A stretch of DNA of 64,000 bases from contig NC_066513.1 in NCBI RefSeq assembly GCF_024679095.1, positions 11,277,605 to 11,341,604 of the forward strand, read 5' to 3'. The notes beneath the pieces are model-generated. The model was not told where the DNA came from. It saw nothing but the letters and a program-made list of their open reading frames with translations, and made no database searches. Position numbers and translations under genes: made by a program. The stretch comes from Eriocheir sinensis (Eukaryota; Arthropoda; Malacostraca; Decapoda; Varunidae). Of this stretch, positions 1 to 11,885 are shown one piece after another; positions within the stretch are counted from its first letter, which is position 1, and each line of letters begins with the position of its first letter.

Positions 1-200
1 TTTTACTACTCTTTAACTTTGCAATTAAAAAGCATGTTAGAGAAGCTGCATTTTGCCTTTTTTACAGATTGTATGAAGATCAAATGAATATATTGCTAAA
101 TCCATCTCTAAATCTATCTATAATTCCTTTTCAAACTCATTTATGTTTATACGGATAGAATTACTGGAATAGAAATACTGAAAAGAAAAAAAAAATCTGT

Positions 201-525
201 GGTTTAAACCAAAAAAAAACTGGTTTAAACCAAAAAAAACCCTGGTTTAAACCAAAAAAACCTGGTTTAAACCAAAAAAAAACCTGGTTTAAACTAAAAA
301 AACCTGGTTTGAACAAAAAAAACTGGTTTAAACCAAAAAAACCTGGTTTAAACCAAAAAAAACCTGGTTTAAAAAAACCTGGTTTAAACCAAAAAAAACC
401 TGGTTTAAACCAAAAAAAACTGGTTTAAACAAAAAAAAAAACCTGGTTTAAACCAAAAAACCTGGTTTAAACAAAAAAAAAAACTGGTTTAAACCAAAAA
501 AAACTGGTTTAAACCAAAAAAAAAC
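201..525. repeat. Minisatellite with GGTTTAAACC core
   Basis: About 15 units of roughly 20 bp, each a GGTTTAAACC palindrome followed by a run of 6-10 A and usually CC. Unit length varies because the A-run varies. A few units carry single changes (for example GGTTTAAACT or GGTTTGAAC). The palindromic core lets single strands fold at every unit. The 3' edge runs into an inverted T-rich version (GGTTAAAAAACATTGG) near 540-560. No coding potential is evident. Confidence 0.9.
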
Positions 526-566
526 ATGTTTTTTTTTTGGTTAAAAAACATTGGTTTTTGCCAACC

Positions 567-569
<3 letters not shown>

Positions 570-639
<70 letters not shown>
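570..639. repeat. (TA)n microsatellite
   Basis: An uninterrupted TA tract of about 35 units that directly abuts the A-rich tail side of the minus-strand SINE at 640-757. It therefore probably grew from that SINE's tail. Confidence 0.95.
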
Positions 640-643
<4 letters not shown>

Positions 644-757
644 TTTTTTTCTTTTTACGTCTTCGCCTGTGGCGCCAGTAGGCTTGCGTAGTAGGGCCTG
701 ATGGTCGGCCCCAGCCCGTTGTGGCGCAGGCAAGTGTTTATAGTGGCGCCATTTGGC
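640..757 (-). mobile_element. SINE-A, 5'-truncated copy
   Basis: The 3' part of a tRNA-derived SINE family seen at least seven times in the window. Read on the minus strand it has the block with GGCGCCACTATAAA, the GGGCCGACCATCAGGCC module and an ACGTAAAAAG tail. Only one GGCCGACCATCAGG module is present, whereas full copies at 20489 and 4858 have two. The tRNA-like head is missing. Confidence 0.8.
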
Positions 758-2265
758 ATCATATATACCAGTCAAAACTTCTATTTGGGAGACTGGGGAG
801 TTCCCAGGTTTACGTGAACTATCCCGTGGACCTTTGTGTCGCACGGACTTGTCTTGGGCAAACCCTCTTGGGGGTAGGGACTTCTCAGAAGCACCACCAA
901 GAGCCGTGAAAGGCTCCAAGGTGGCGATGAGAGAGGACCGTGTAGGAGTTTCTGGAGACAGGCGGACGTCAGGGAGAGAGGCAGGCCGGGGCAATGAAAA
1001 CTTAGCCATATACAGGGGTTTCTTTCACTTCCCCACACCCCCACCCACCCGGAGCCCAACAAGGGGAAGCTGGATGTTGGGGCCAGACCGCGCCGAACAG
1101 CCCCAGGGGTAATGGGGAAGTATACGCGGCCACTGTCAGGCGTTTAACGGCGGCCGCGGGACCGTTGCGGTCGCCCATCCGGCAGTGACCGCTTGACACT
1201 ACCCATCGCATGGCTCAAGCCAGTGCATGGCCAGCCGATTGATTCAATGGGGCCACATTGAACCGCCCGTCTTACCCCAGCTCTCTCACCAAAGGAGCGT
1301 GTTGCCCACCGAGGAGAACTATACCCTCTCCCGCGGTGGACGCCACGCACGGCAAACACGTGGGGAGACAACAGTCCCGCCCCAGGTGGCAGAAGGGCGG
1401 GCGCAGGCAACATCACCAGCAGGCCCCCTCCACCGGTGATGAGGGGGGAGCACTAGGTTCACGAGGCCAGCGGATATCGAGCCCCATCGAGGTAGGCAAG
1501 CCACCACGGTAGGTGGTGCCGCCGACCTCGCTTCAAGCCCCGTCACCACGACAAGGTGACTCCCCGTCGACGGGGTTCGTAAAGGAGAACTTGCCCCTTT
1601 TAAGAGGACATGTTTGAAGACAAAATTACAATGAAAAAAGCAGATGCAGAAGTGCTCAAAATTGTTTGAAGGTTTGTGAGTATCGAAGGATGCAGCTGCG
1701 AATGGAAAATAAGACACGAAAAATGAATAGATGAATGAAAAATAATATAATATATAATGATATACTGAGGCAGACGGATCCTCCGAGAGGTTTAGGACCT
1801 TCAGGAGCTCTCGCACAGACCTTGTGAGGGTTTATTCCGGTCTTGGCTATAAGGAAGGACGCCATTTTTGCACCACCAGGGTTGCTCCAAAAACGGAGGG
1901 ACCCGGGGATCTTCTCTCTTTAGAGATGCAGGGGCCCCGAAACTGTCTTGCACCTGTCATAAGCGGCAGGCACACCCAATAGAAATGCATCGAGAGAGCC
2001 CGCAGTTTTGCAATCCTCCCTCCACCCCCCATTCACCCGAGCAAGACCGGGCCGGGGTCGCGATCGAAGCCTCGATCACGGCCATTACTTTTTACTTTCT
2101 ACCAAACGGGAGATAAGGTTTTGCGGGAAGGGAACACAAACCCCACCCTAACCAATCGAGATCAGGGATTGAACTGACTGTTAGCCGTGGATATGATCAC
2201 AGAATCCAAGAGAGGATATACAATATTTTCGTTTTACTTTTTAGCATATGTCACTTAATATTAAA

Positions 2266-2270
<5 letters not shown>
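758..2270. other. Unclassified GC-rich then mixed DNA
   Basis: I see no supported gene in this 1.5 kb. The first 850 bp are GC-rich with short open frames in several frames, none with recognisable motifs. The later part contains a palindromic stretch around 2055-2085 (CGATCGAAGCCTCGATCACG) and a SINE-like GGGATTGAAC box near 2167, too weak to call an element. Confidence 0.4.

Positions 2271-2273
<3 letters not shown>

Positions 2274-2360
<87 letters not shown>
2274..2360. repeat. (TA)n microsatellite
   Basis: About 43 TA units preceded by a poly(A) run. The arrangement is typical of a retroelement tail, though no parent element is recognisable upstream. Confidence 0.95.
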
Positions 2361-2363
<3 letters not shown>

Positions 2364-3911
2364 GAACAATAACATCATATTGAAACAAGAACATTCTTAT
2401 AAATAAAAATCCCTGCTTGTTATCAGCGTTCCCTGATGTTAAAACGCACATTGATAATATAAATAATTATGCTTTAAAATGGCCACCTTTGTTGTATTAA
2501 AAACGTTGGAAAAGACGAGCATATGAGGTGTAAGTTATTGATATTACCCATCTTAGGGGGTAGCTATATAGAGGCATCTCTAGTCAACTGCAGCCATTTC
2601 TGATTGGGGTTACTGGAGTAATGAGCGTACAATCCCACTGAGACTGAAGTACGGTACGCCTCTTCCGTAATGTGTGAGACTTAAGAGAAAGAGGTGTTCT
2701 GCTCCAAACTCGACTCAGAATTAGACAAGTTCCTCCTTCGGGACACATACGCTGTCTTGGGCGACTTCAGTGCTATTACTGGCACTGGCAGGGCTGGCTA
2801 TGACCTATGTGTTGGTCCACATGAGTTTGGTACCGGAACACTAACAGCTCTCTCCTCCCGAATTTTCCAAGACCCAGGAAGTTGAGAATCCCACTTTCTT
2901 GGTACCTGAGACCCAAACTGCACCGCTGGACTTGATATAGCAATGCCGGAAGGGTAGCTAAGGAGACTGACTACATGTGTGTAAGTATTCGTTTAAGGAT
3001 GCTACATAACTGCATCGTTTTCCGGAGGTTTGAGTCCTGCAACTGATCACGGGTTTGTTGTTGCAATACCCAAGTTTCGTGTCAGGTCAAGACAAATCTC
3101 GAGATGCAACAACATTGTGTTCCATCTCGGGAAGCTGAAAGATCAGGCATGTGCTCAAAAGTATGCAATGACAGTTTGAAATCGGTTCAAGTTGTTCAGC
3201 ACCTTTGAAGATACTCTAAAACTGTAGGATATCTGCAAACGATAAACTCTTCAAGCTGCAAAAGGAATGCATTGGAAAATGCCTGAGATTTAGAAGAGAT
3301 TTTGCCTCAGAGGAAATCATTGGCAATATCGAGGAGATCCGCGCTGCCAGGCTTATTGAAAATCGGGACCAATAATTGGGCTCTGTCGCTTAGGACTGGT
3401 GTTCTAATACAGAGAGACAAGGAGATGCATGTCAGGGGTCTTGCTGAGGAAGTAGAGGGCATTCTCAGTACGAATGACCTCCGACTTGATTACCGAGCCC
3501 AGAAGAAGCTCCTCAGGCTCCTGTCAGGTGAGCGCTATACGAACAGCAGACGGCGGTCTCGTGTCGGACATGGGTTGGCAGAATGCTCGATGGGCCGAAT
3601 ATTTTGAGCAGTTGTACATGGTAAATCCTCCAAATGGGCTGTTTTCAGCTAATTCGTTGTAGGTGGCCAAAGATGATCCACCCATCGACGAGAGCCTCCC
3701 CCCCCCCCCCCACACACACACACACCATGACAAGGTTGGACAGGTTGGAAAGACAGCTAGTATCTGTAACATCAGGACGGTGCTGCTCAAAGCTGAAGGT
3801 GAGGTCATGATCCACGGGTTGCATGCAGACTTGACTACCATATGGCAATCAGGTACCATTCCTCCTGACCGGAAGAAATGGCTGGTCGTCCTTCTTCGGA
3901 AAGGGAAAGGA

Positions 3912-4620
3912 AACATAAGAACATAAGAACGTAAGGAATCTGCATGAGGCCGGTTGGCCCTTACAAAGCAGCTCCTGTACTCATAACCCCACCTAACCTC
4001 ACTATCCATTACTTTATCTAACCTCTTCTTGAATGCATCTATGGTATTGGCACCCACAACATGGCTGCCAAGCCTGTTCCATTCATCTACCACTCTATTG
4101 GAAAACCAATTCTTGCCTGTGTCTTTGTTGAATCTGAATTTACCTAGCTTAAAACCATTGCTACGTCTCCTACTTGGTTCTTTTACAACCAAAACCCTAT
4201 TGACATCCCCTTTATTTAACCCCTTCATCCATTTATAGACTTCGATAAGGTCTCCTCGCGACCTTCGCCTCTGTAGAGAGTGTAGATTTAAATGCTTAAG
4301 TCTGTCTTCATAAGGCAAGTTTCTCACTCCTTGAATCATCTTTGTCATCCTCCTCTGTACAGATTTTAACATCTTGATATCCATTCTATCATAGAGTGAC
4401 CAGAACTGAACTGCATAATCGAGATGAGGTCCAACTAGCGCTAAATAAAATTTGAGGATGACTTCAGCGCTCCTATTGCTTACGCTCCTTGAAATGAAAC
4501 CCAATACCCTGTTTTGCACGATTTTTAGCCTGAATGCATTGAGCCCAAGGACGAAGATCAGCGCTCACTAAGACTCCTAAGTCTCTCTCACACCCAGACC
4601 TGCTTAGAGGAGTGTCATTT
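3912..4620 (-). mobile_element. CR1-A LINE, 3' fragment
   Basis: Minus-strand CR1-type 3' end inserted into RTE-A. The encoded C-terminal RT region includes GFISRSVSNRSAEVIL, LDYAVQFWS, RVVDEWNRLGSHVVGAN and the end DKVMDSEVRWG, near-identical in order to the longer copy at 26279-28788. It ends in an octamer-like tail, (TTCTTATG)n, read here as CATAAGAA on the plus strand at 3914. Short direct 3' octamers rather than poly(A) are characteristic of the CR1 clade. The 5' truncation falls at the ACACTCC block of the ORF. Confidence 0.85.
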
Positions 4621-4857
4621 AAGGAGAACGAAGGAGAAAGAACAGGACTGCAACATATACCGTGGTATTACGCTACTCAGTGTGCCAGGCAAGGTGCTTG
4701 TCCATCTATTGCTAATGCGCATTGGAGCATGCTGCTGAAACTGCAGAAACCTGAAAAGATTTATGTAAGCCTGGTAAGTCGACAAATGTCCGAATCCTAG
4801 CACTTCGTGTCCTGGTGGAGCGCCGACGTGAGCTTCGACAGAGGATACTTGCATCTG

Positions 4858-5189
4858 TAAAGTACTGGGCCCACATTCACCGCGTGATGGACGACGCGGG
4901 TTCGAATCCCCACGCTACCACTCGGATTTTTCAGTCACCGCCGAGTGGCTTAAAACTACCCACATGCTGTCCTGAAGACCACCCATCAACCCGGACTCTA
5001 GAGGAAGCCGTCCAAGCGAATCAAGAACGAGATCCGGGGGGCAGCATGAGCCAATGCAAGATGGCGCCACTATAAACATTCGCCTGCGCCAGAACGGGCT
5101 GGGCCGACCATCAGGCTCCACCTGGAAGAAGCCTTGGGCCGACCATCAGGCCCCACCAGGAAGATGCCTACCGGCGCAACAGGCAGCGA

Positions 5190-5225
<36 letters not shown>
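4858..5225 (+). mobile_element. SINE-A, near full length
   Basis: A tRNA-derived SINE inserted in RTE-A. The head lacks the A-box edge but keeps a clear B box (GGGTTCGAATCCC). The body contains CACCGCCGAGTGGC, GGAAGCCGTCCAAGCG, GATGGCGCCACTATAAA and two tandem GGGCCGACCATCAGG modules. It ends with GATG plus about 32 A. RTE-A coding resumes immediately after as SYVDLEK, which confirms the insertion boundaries. Confidence 0.9.
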
Positions 5226-5227
<2 letters not shown>

Positions 5228-5312
5228 TATGTCGATCTTGAGAAAACGCTTGATTCAATGCATCGCAAGGCACTCTGGGATATTCTGCGGCTCAGCGTGA
5301 TTCCTGCTGAGC

Positions 5313-5480
5313 CCCAGCCCGCTAGTGGCGCAGCCTAATTTTATTTATAGTGTCAGCCGTAATGTATGACTTTTGCTTGGCCTATGCTGCCCCCTGGTGC
5401 TCCTCTTGAACGATGTCGCTGAAGTTAAGGTTGACTGAAGATCCTGACAGCATGGATCTTTCCTGACTTGAATGTATTAT
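5313..5480 (-). mobile_element. SINE-B fragment
   Basis: Minus-strand part of a SINE related to SINE-A (shared CAGCCCG, TAGTGGCGC and TTTATAGTG-like blocks) but with its own middle section. It aligns by eye to the fuller SINE-B copy at 51485-51795, for example GTCGCTGAAGT and GATTGA/GACTGAAGAT. RTE-A sequence resumes near 5481 (GAGAGTGCTGTGAAATGTG). Confidence 0.7.
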
Positions 5481-5703
5481 GAGACTGAGAGTGCTGTGAA
5501 ATGTGTCCGTGTGAGGGGGGGGGAGGGGAGGGGGGCGTATCAGACTTCCTTCCCGTAAACATGGGAGTGAGGCAGGGTTGTCGCCTTTCCCCATATCTTT
5601 TCAACACTTGTATAGACTGGGTACTAGGTTGAGGTTTGGACCAGAGTCATCATCTATTTGCATTACCATGCAGGAGTCACTGACCGTGTTTTTGCCAATG
5701 ATG
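5481..5703 (+). pseudogene. RTE-A reverse transcriptase fragment before the RTE-B insertion
   Basis: The RT segment of RTE-A between SINE-B and RTE-B. It contains VNMGVRQGC, the conserved block before the catalytic YADD/FADD region, and SPYLFNTCIDWVLG. It stops at AATGATG (5697-5703), and the same codon series continues at 7393 with CCGTATTC after the insertion, reading ANDAV. A C-homopolymer/G-homopolymer tract at about 5514-5535 is probably an expansion within the element. Confidence 0.75.
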
Positions 5704-7359
5704 GCCAAGACGAGAAACAAAAGCACAAAAGACATTACACATATTAGACAGATCAAGGATGAAAGAGGGGTTGTGATACGAAAGGAAAGATATATCATAA
5801 TAAGGTGGAAGGACTACTTTGAGAAGCTGCTAAATGAAGAAAATGAGAGACTTATTAGAGATGATGGAGAACCGAACGACCAATTAGTAGGGGAGGTGAC
5901 AAGACAAGAGGTAGAAAGAGCACTGAAGAAAATGAAAAATGGCAAGTCAATAGGGCCCGACGGAATACCAGTAGAAGTATGGAAAGCCTTAGGAAGAGAA
6001 GGAGTTGACATGTTGCACCAGCTGATCAGAGGAATAATGGAGAAGGAAGTTATACCAGAAAAGTGGAGAGAAAGCACACTGATACCGATCTTTAAAGAGA
6101 AGGGAGACATCCAGGGCTGTGAGAACTATCGAGGGATAAAACTAATGTCTCACACCCTTAAACTATTCGAAAGGGTGTTGGATGATAGATTGAGACAGGT
6201 AGTACATATCGGTAGGCAACAACTAGGATTTATGAAGGGACTTGGAACGGTTGACGGAATTTTCTCACTTCAACAGAATATGGAAAAACATCGGGAAAAG
6301 CAGAAAGTACTACATATGGTTTTTATTGACTTGGAGAAAGCATACGATAGGGTCCCACGGCAAGAAGTATGGAGAAGCCTAAGAGAAAGAGGAGTGCCAG
6401 AAAAGTATGTCAGAATTGTCCAAGAATGCTACAAGAATGTTACAACTAGAGTTCGGAGTACGGTTGGTACAACTGACAGTTTCCATGTGAAAGTCGGCTT
6501 ACACCAAGGATCGGCACTAAGTCCATTACTTTTCAATATAGTGTTCGATGTCAGTACAGAAAATGTCAGAGAGGAACCACCCTGGTGTGTATTATATGCT
6601 GATGACATCGTCTTGGTGACAGAGGAGAGAAGACAGCTGGAAAGAAAACTAGAAGAATGGAGAGTTGCTTTGGAAAGCAGAGGAATGAAGATTAGTAGGT
6701 CCAAAACGGAATACTTCACAACAGATACAAGTGGCGACCAACAGGCCACAATTAGACTAAATGGTGAAATGTTGAAGAGAGTGAAAACATTTAAGTACTT
6801 GGGATCAATGGTAGACGAGACAGTGGAGATGGAAAAAGAAGTGAATTTCCGGATCCAATGTGGTTGGAATAACTGGCGGAAAGTTTCTGGTGTGATATGT
6901 GATAGGAGGGTACCAGTAAGAGTGAAGGGTAAAGTTCACAAAGCAGTGGTCAGACCTGCAATGGCGTATGGGCTTGAAGCAGCACCTCTGAAGAAGAACG
7001 AAGAAAAGAAGATGGATGTGGCGGAAATGAAGATGTTGAGATGGATGGTAGGAGTCACCAGAAGAGATCGAATTAGGAATGAATATATAAGAGGAACAGT
7101 GAAAGTAATTGAAATCTCCAAGAAGATCCAGGAGTCAAGATTGAGGTGGTATGGACACTTGAGAAGAAGAGTTGGGGAAGATCATGTAGGAAGGGAAGTC
7201 ATGGAAATGGAAGTGCAGGGAAATAGAAGAAGAGGAAGGCCCAAACGAAGGTGGATTGATAGCATAAACGGAGATCTAAGGGAGAAGAATTTAAACCCAG
7301 AGATGGCCAACAACAGAAATACGTGGAGAAGGCTCATTCACAACGGCGACCCCGATTAG
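5704..7359 (+). CDS. RTE-B LINE reverse transcriptase, open but 5'-truncated
   Basis: An uninterrupted frame of 552 codons encoding the RT and C-terminal part of an RTE-like LINE polyprotein, which reverse-transcribes element RNA at nicked target DNA. Visible blocks, with residues counted from 5704: KNGKSIGPDGIPVEVW (about 80), NYRGIKLMS (about 140), FIDLEKAYDRVPR (about 208), the catalytic YADD motif LYADDIVLV (about 297), then a C-terminal region with MLRWMVGVTRRDRIRNE, RLRWYGHLRRR and RRRGRPKRRWID. The endonuclease domain is absent, so this is a 5'-truncated insertion. An upstream ATG at 5578 is in frame, but that sequence belongs to RTE-A, so codons 5578-5703 are read-through of the host element. 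The frame has no internal stop, which suggests recent insertion. Confidence 0.85.
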   Translation, partial: AKTRNKSTKDITHIRQIKDERGVVIRKERYIIIRWKDYFEKLLNEENERLIRDDGEPNDQLVGEVTRQEVERALKKMKNGKSIGPDGIPVEVWKALGREGVDMLHQLIRGIMEKEVIPEKWRESTLIPIFKEKGDIQGCENYRGIKLMSHTLKLFERVLDDRLRQVVHIGRQQLGFMKGLGTVDGIFSLQQNMEKHREKQKVLHMVFIDLEKAYDRVPRQEVWRSLRERGVPEKYVRIVQECYKNVTTRVRSTVGTTDSFHVKVGLHQGSALSPLLFNIVFDVSTENVREEPPWCVLYADDIVLVTEERRQLERKLEEWRVALESRGMKISRSKTEYFTTDTSGDQQATIRLNGEMLKRVKTFKYLGSMVDETVEMEKEVNFRIQCGWNNWRKVSGVICDRRVPVRVKGKVHKAVVRPAMAYGLEAAPLKKNEEKKMDVAEMKMLRWMVGVTRRDRIRNEYIRGTVKVIEISKKIQESRLRWYGHLRRRVGEDHVGREVMEMEVQGNRRRGRPKRRWIDSINGDLREKNLNPEMANNRNTWRRLIHNGDPD

Positions 7360-7392
7360 GGAAAAGCTGGGAAGAAGAAGAAGAAGAAGAAG
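5704..7392 (+). mobile_element. RTE-B LINE insertion (1.7 kb) with (GAA)n tail
   Basis: The insertion is bounded by RTE-A sequence on both sides: the host frame ANDAV is cut after the first base of an Ala codon (5703) and resumes at 7393. The 3' end after the stop is very short, then a GAA/AAG trinucleotide tail at 7368-7392. Short 3' UTRs and simple-repeat tails are usual in the RTE clade. Target duplication is at most 1-3 bp and not convincing. Confidence 0.85.
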
Positions 7393-8175
7393 CCGTATTC
7401 CTTACATAGTCGCTGGAGGTATGGTGATGGCTCTCGATTCACTGCACAAGGAAGTCATCCCCAAGGCACTCTCTTGGGCCAAGACCAAGGTACAGGTGTT
7501 TGGAGGTGAAACAGTAATGAATGTTCATGCGTGTGGCGAAGACCTTACGATCTTGGAAATTTTCACATACCATGATAGCATACTTCAGAACAACGGTGAG
7601 TCTCGCCAGGAAGTCTTACGGCGCGGATTGGCTTCACCCATAGTGTTTTGTACTCGCTCAACACAAGTAAATGACGTTGTCAGTACCTGTGCAGATGGAC
7701 AAAGATCCGGACCTACGTCGCTTGTGCTTCCTGTCTTACTCCATGTATGTAAGGTATGGCCGCTATATAGTGATTTGGAGAGGTGGATCGATGCCTTTGG
7801 TATTAAAGTGTCTACGCAAAATCATGAGATATTGCCGGAATGACTGTGTCAAACCAACGACTACTCCGTAAGACTAATTCGAGATATATTATGAGCAAGT
7901 CCGTCAAAACCAACTCCGGCTATACGAGGAAGTGGAACGCTACCCATTAGGTGACTCTACTCATCGGGTTGTTTCTCTAAGAGACAACCCAGATTTAAGG
8001 AAGCCAAGGGGACTCTCACAGAGTTCGTGACTTGAGCAAGTTGATACTTCGAAGTACTTAGGATGGAAAGAGGGCCTTCATAGAAACTTGCCGTAGGAGG
8101 CCCCGGGCTAGGGGTCGTAGGGTAGGCGAGGCGATACGTCACCTGGCATATGCCCACCTTGATTGATTGAGTGGC
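7393..8175 (+). pseudogene. RTE-A C-terminal fragment
   Basis: Continuation of RTE-A after RTE-B. Readable pieces in shifting frames are VMALDSLHKEVIP, TKVQVFGGE, VHACGEDLTILE, SRQEVLRRG, a degraded cysteine/arginine region, NQLRLYEEVERYP and VVSLRDNPDLRKPRG. At least three frame changes and several stops occur. It ends with sequence encoding MPTLID and a stop near 8170. Confidence 0.7.
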
Positions 8176-9690
8176 TAACTCAAACATACGGCGGCTTCTA
8201 TAATATCAGTGACATCTCAAGTAATGGACGGCAGACTTTTGATTTTGCGGCGCCCTTGTCATTAAGCCGCGAATTTTGGAAAATCAACCGCTTTGGTGCG
8301 AATCGCCATAACTCCCTTATTTCTGGGGCTACATTAATGTTTTTGTTATCAATCGACGACAAAATGAAAGCGACCGGGCTCAAAAACCGACTTGAAAGGG
8401 TAAAAAATCGAGTAAATTCTAAAAAAAAAGACAAAAAAACTATTTTTTGAGTTCCCAACCTTGAAACCCACTCATTTTTATAGAATTTAAAAAAAACTCA
8501 TTTAACAAATACTTTTGCCCTACCAATGTGCTTTCCAATATGATGCATAACATTTCCCTACTCCCAGTAGTTTCGTCGCTAAAGCTCGAAACGTAAACTC
8601 TTTTGAGAACGATTTTGACGAACTCCAGACACTTTGCCGTTTTTGTCTAGTGTGGCATTGCTATTGCCTCTAGAAGGCTGTAATTTGGCATGTAGCCCCT
8701 CTTGGCAATGTAGTTTGACCATCTCGAAGGAGTATGTGATAGCTCGATTCCAAGTTTGTCGTCGAGCCGTCACATTATAGCCTGTTTTTCGGCCCTTTTG
8801 ATGCGATTTGGACACGTTCTAGTTTTTTGTTTGTAACTTTTTTATTTATTTAGTGCTTTCCAATTTGTTTTTCTGATTATTAATATGTATTAATAGAGCT
8901 TTCATTTGCCACCAAGCACGCCTTCCTAGCTTCAGTAGTTTTTGCTCGAGCTTGACCAGAATTAGCGACGAAAATTTGCCGAATCTGACTCATTTCACGC
9001 GCCGCGACGAAAATCCTTCCTGACGCGACAAAAAATAATATATCAGCATAAAACCTCAAATATGAACACTTCAATATGTTAACTATCTTGTATTAAAATC
9101 ATTTTAAGATATCTATATGAAAAGTTACTATTCTTATATAATCATTAAACTATATATATCAACCTATATTAAGCGTTTTATTATATATGTTTTTATTTTT
9201 TTTTATTTAGTATTCAACCCTATTTCTTCCCATTTATGAATAATATATTTAATTTCAACACCTTTTCCATAAGTCTTTAAGTAACAAAATGCTTGGCTCC
9301 TGTCCTTATACCATTCAAAACCACGATGTCTGTCTGCTAACATATATTTGATAGAATAAAAGCATATTTATTTTGCTCACGCACTAACGTCACTGCTTGG
9401 TAGAAATTCTTCTCATAATTCAGCATGTCTCAGCAACTCACGAACAAATGCACCGAATATTGTATTCATATTGCAAGTATTACAAAACCGTTTGTTTTCA
9501 GCTATTCTTTTATGGAAGCAAATGAATTAAGGGAATATTTTTCAGTTAAATAACGGTATAAAGCACAATCCAAACAAGCACTTTGATACACAAAAGCGCC
9601 ATTTCCTCCACCTTAATATTCACTGAAGCAGATATGCAAAATCTTGGTGGTCATAAGCCGAACTTTCTTTTGGTGTTAAAGAAAGACCAC
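8176..9690. other. Unclassified AT-rich DNA
   Basis: No supported gene. The stretch 8215-8470 has higher GC and short overlapping open frames on both strands without motifs. From 9050 the DNA is strongly AT-rich. No clear terminal repeats or tails were found. Confidence 0.4.
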
Positions 9691-9692
9691 CT

Positions 9693-9891
<199 letters not shown>

Positions 9892-10209
9892 GTATCGCAT
9901 TTCTAAAGCCTCTTCAAACATCCTTCCTCCCTCAATTGTTCACCCTTCTTTCTTCTCTTCGTAGTCCTTCTTGTCCTCCACCTCGTCCTCCTTGTCCTCC
10001 TTCTCAATTTGTTTTTTCATTCCTGTTTTCTCCTTCCAGATATATTTATCGGCGTCACAGACGCCGATCAACAGATTGTCCATCTTCTTGTTCTCTTCAT
10101 GCTGTTTTCCTGGCTTATCCATGCATTGTAGATATGACATGATAAAATGACATATGTTAGCCCTGATGAACCCTACAACATGGCATTATAGGTGTTTTTT
10201 GTGTTTTTT

Positions 10210-10325
10210 TTGGTTTTTTTTTTACGTCTTGGCGTGTGGCGCCGGTAGGCCTTCATAGTAGGACCTGATGGTCGGCCCCAGCCCGTTGTGGCGCAGGCAA
10301 GTGTTTATAGTGGCGCCATCTTTAC
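10210..10325 (-). mobile_element. SINE-A, 5'-truncated copy
   Basis: Same 3' segment and same truncation point (within GATGGCGCCAC) as the copy at 640-757, again with one GGCCGACCATCAGG module and an ACGTAAAAAA tail. The shared truncation point and single module mark these two copies as one subfamily. Confidence 0.8.
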
Positions 10326-10968
<643 letters not shown>

Positions 10969-11075
10969 CAAATATAATTGAAAGTTATAAATGAAGGTTA
11001 GATAGATTTATAGATTGAAAGGTAATTTGACGAATAATGTGAATAACCCATTCACTGAAGCTGCTATGTCTAGAC

Positions 11076-11411
11076 CAATGATTCCCAAACTGTTCTATGC
11101 AGGCGCCCCCTTGTCTCCCAGGGCACCAAGCGCACCCAAGTACCCACACTCTGACTTCGGACTATGTAACAAAATAGAGTCATGCCCTTGTTTACATTTC
11201 TTATTTCCATTATATTATCTATATGTTCAACGTGTTCCTTTAGCTTAACCTTGGTGTTTCTGACATATATTTTGTCATTCAGATTTTGTAAAAAAAATAA
11301 AAGTTATTGATTACTCCTAATGCCCTCCTGCCGCCACTTTTTTTCCTCATCGACCCCCAGATCTCTTCATCGCCCCTAGGTGGGCGGTACCGCTCACTTT
11401 AGGAACCACTG
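11076..11411. mobile_element. hAT-like non-autonomous element remnant
   Basis: The ends form an imperfect inverted repeat: left CAATGATTCCCAAACT and, on the complementary strand of the right end, CAGTGGTTCCTAAAGT. CAGTGGTTCC-type ends are typical of hAT elements. The flanking 8-mers GTCTAGAC (11068-11075) and GTGTATAT (11412-11419) match at five of eight positions, as expected for an old target duplication. There is no transposase frame. The 336-bp length fits a MITE. Confidence 0.6.
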
Positions 11412-11456
11412 GTGTATATCATCTGACCTCGCATAGTTTGCTTATATCTTTGTTTG

Positions 11457-11620
<164 letters not shown>

Positions 11621-11659
11621 GGTAGGATAATCAAATGAAATTATAAGAAGAAAAACCTT

Positions 11660-11885
11660 TGTCGCCTTCCTTCTCCTTTTCTTTCTCCTCTTTTTCCTTC
11701 TCCTCGTCCTATTCTTTTTTCTTCTTCTTCTTATCCCCGTCCTGCTTTTTGTTCGTATTCTTGCCTTCATGTTTATCGCCGTCCTCTTGTAACTTCTTGC
11801 CTTTATCTCGATCCCATTCTTCTTCTCCTCCTCCTTCTCCTCCACACCATTCTGTGACACCATCCTTGTTCCTCTCCTCCCAGTA
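11660..11885. repeat. Pyrimidine-rich low-complexity tract
   Basis: The plus strand is dominated by C and T (TCCTTCTCC-like units) for about 225 bp directly after the CT microsatellite. It is probably a decayed extension of that tract. Confidence 0.75.

Larger units (their letters stand above)
2680..8175 (+). mobile_element. RTE-A: decayed RTE-like LINE split by four insertions
   Basis: Pieces of one LINE open in order on the plus strand at 2680-3911, 4620-4857, 5226-5312, 5481-5703 and 7393-8175. The first piece shows endonuclease similarity (LGDFSAITGTGRAGYDLCVG; canonical GDFNA has become GDFSA), then the N-terminal RT region (EYFEQLYMVNPPNG, PPIDE, WQSGTIPPD). The later pieces supply DCNNYRGITLLSVPGK, YVDLEK, GVRQGC and the C-terminal QLRLYEEVERYP and VVSLRDNP blocks. 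Stops and frameshifts are frequent, so it is a fossil. The insertions are CR1-A (3912-4619), SINE-A (4858-5225), SINE-B (5313-5480) and RTE-B (5704-7392). The clade call rests on remembered family resemblance and was not tested. Confidence 0.75.

Noticed and set aside
201..525. Origin or regulatory array of GGTTTAAACC sites
   Set aside because: Looks like an ordinary minisatellite with drifting A-runs; no neighbouring gene or second array supports a regulatory role.
3524..4519. 331-residue single protein
   Set aside because: Fusion in frame of a minus-strand CR1 fragment with antisense RTE-A sequence; only the CR1 part is meaningful.
5578..5703. Native start of the RTE-B protein at the ATG at 5578
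   Set aside because: These bases are RTE-A sequence read in another frame; RTE-B begins at about 5704.
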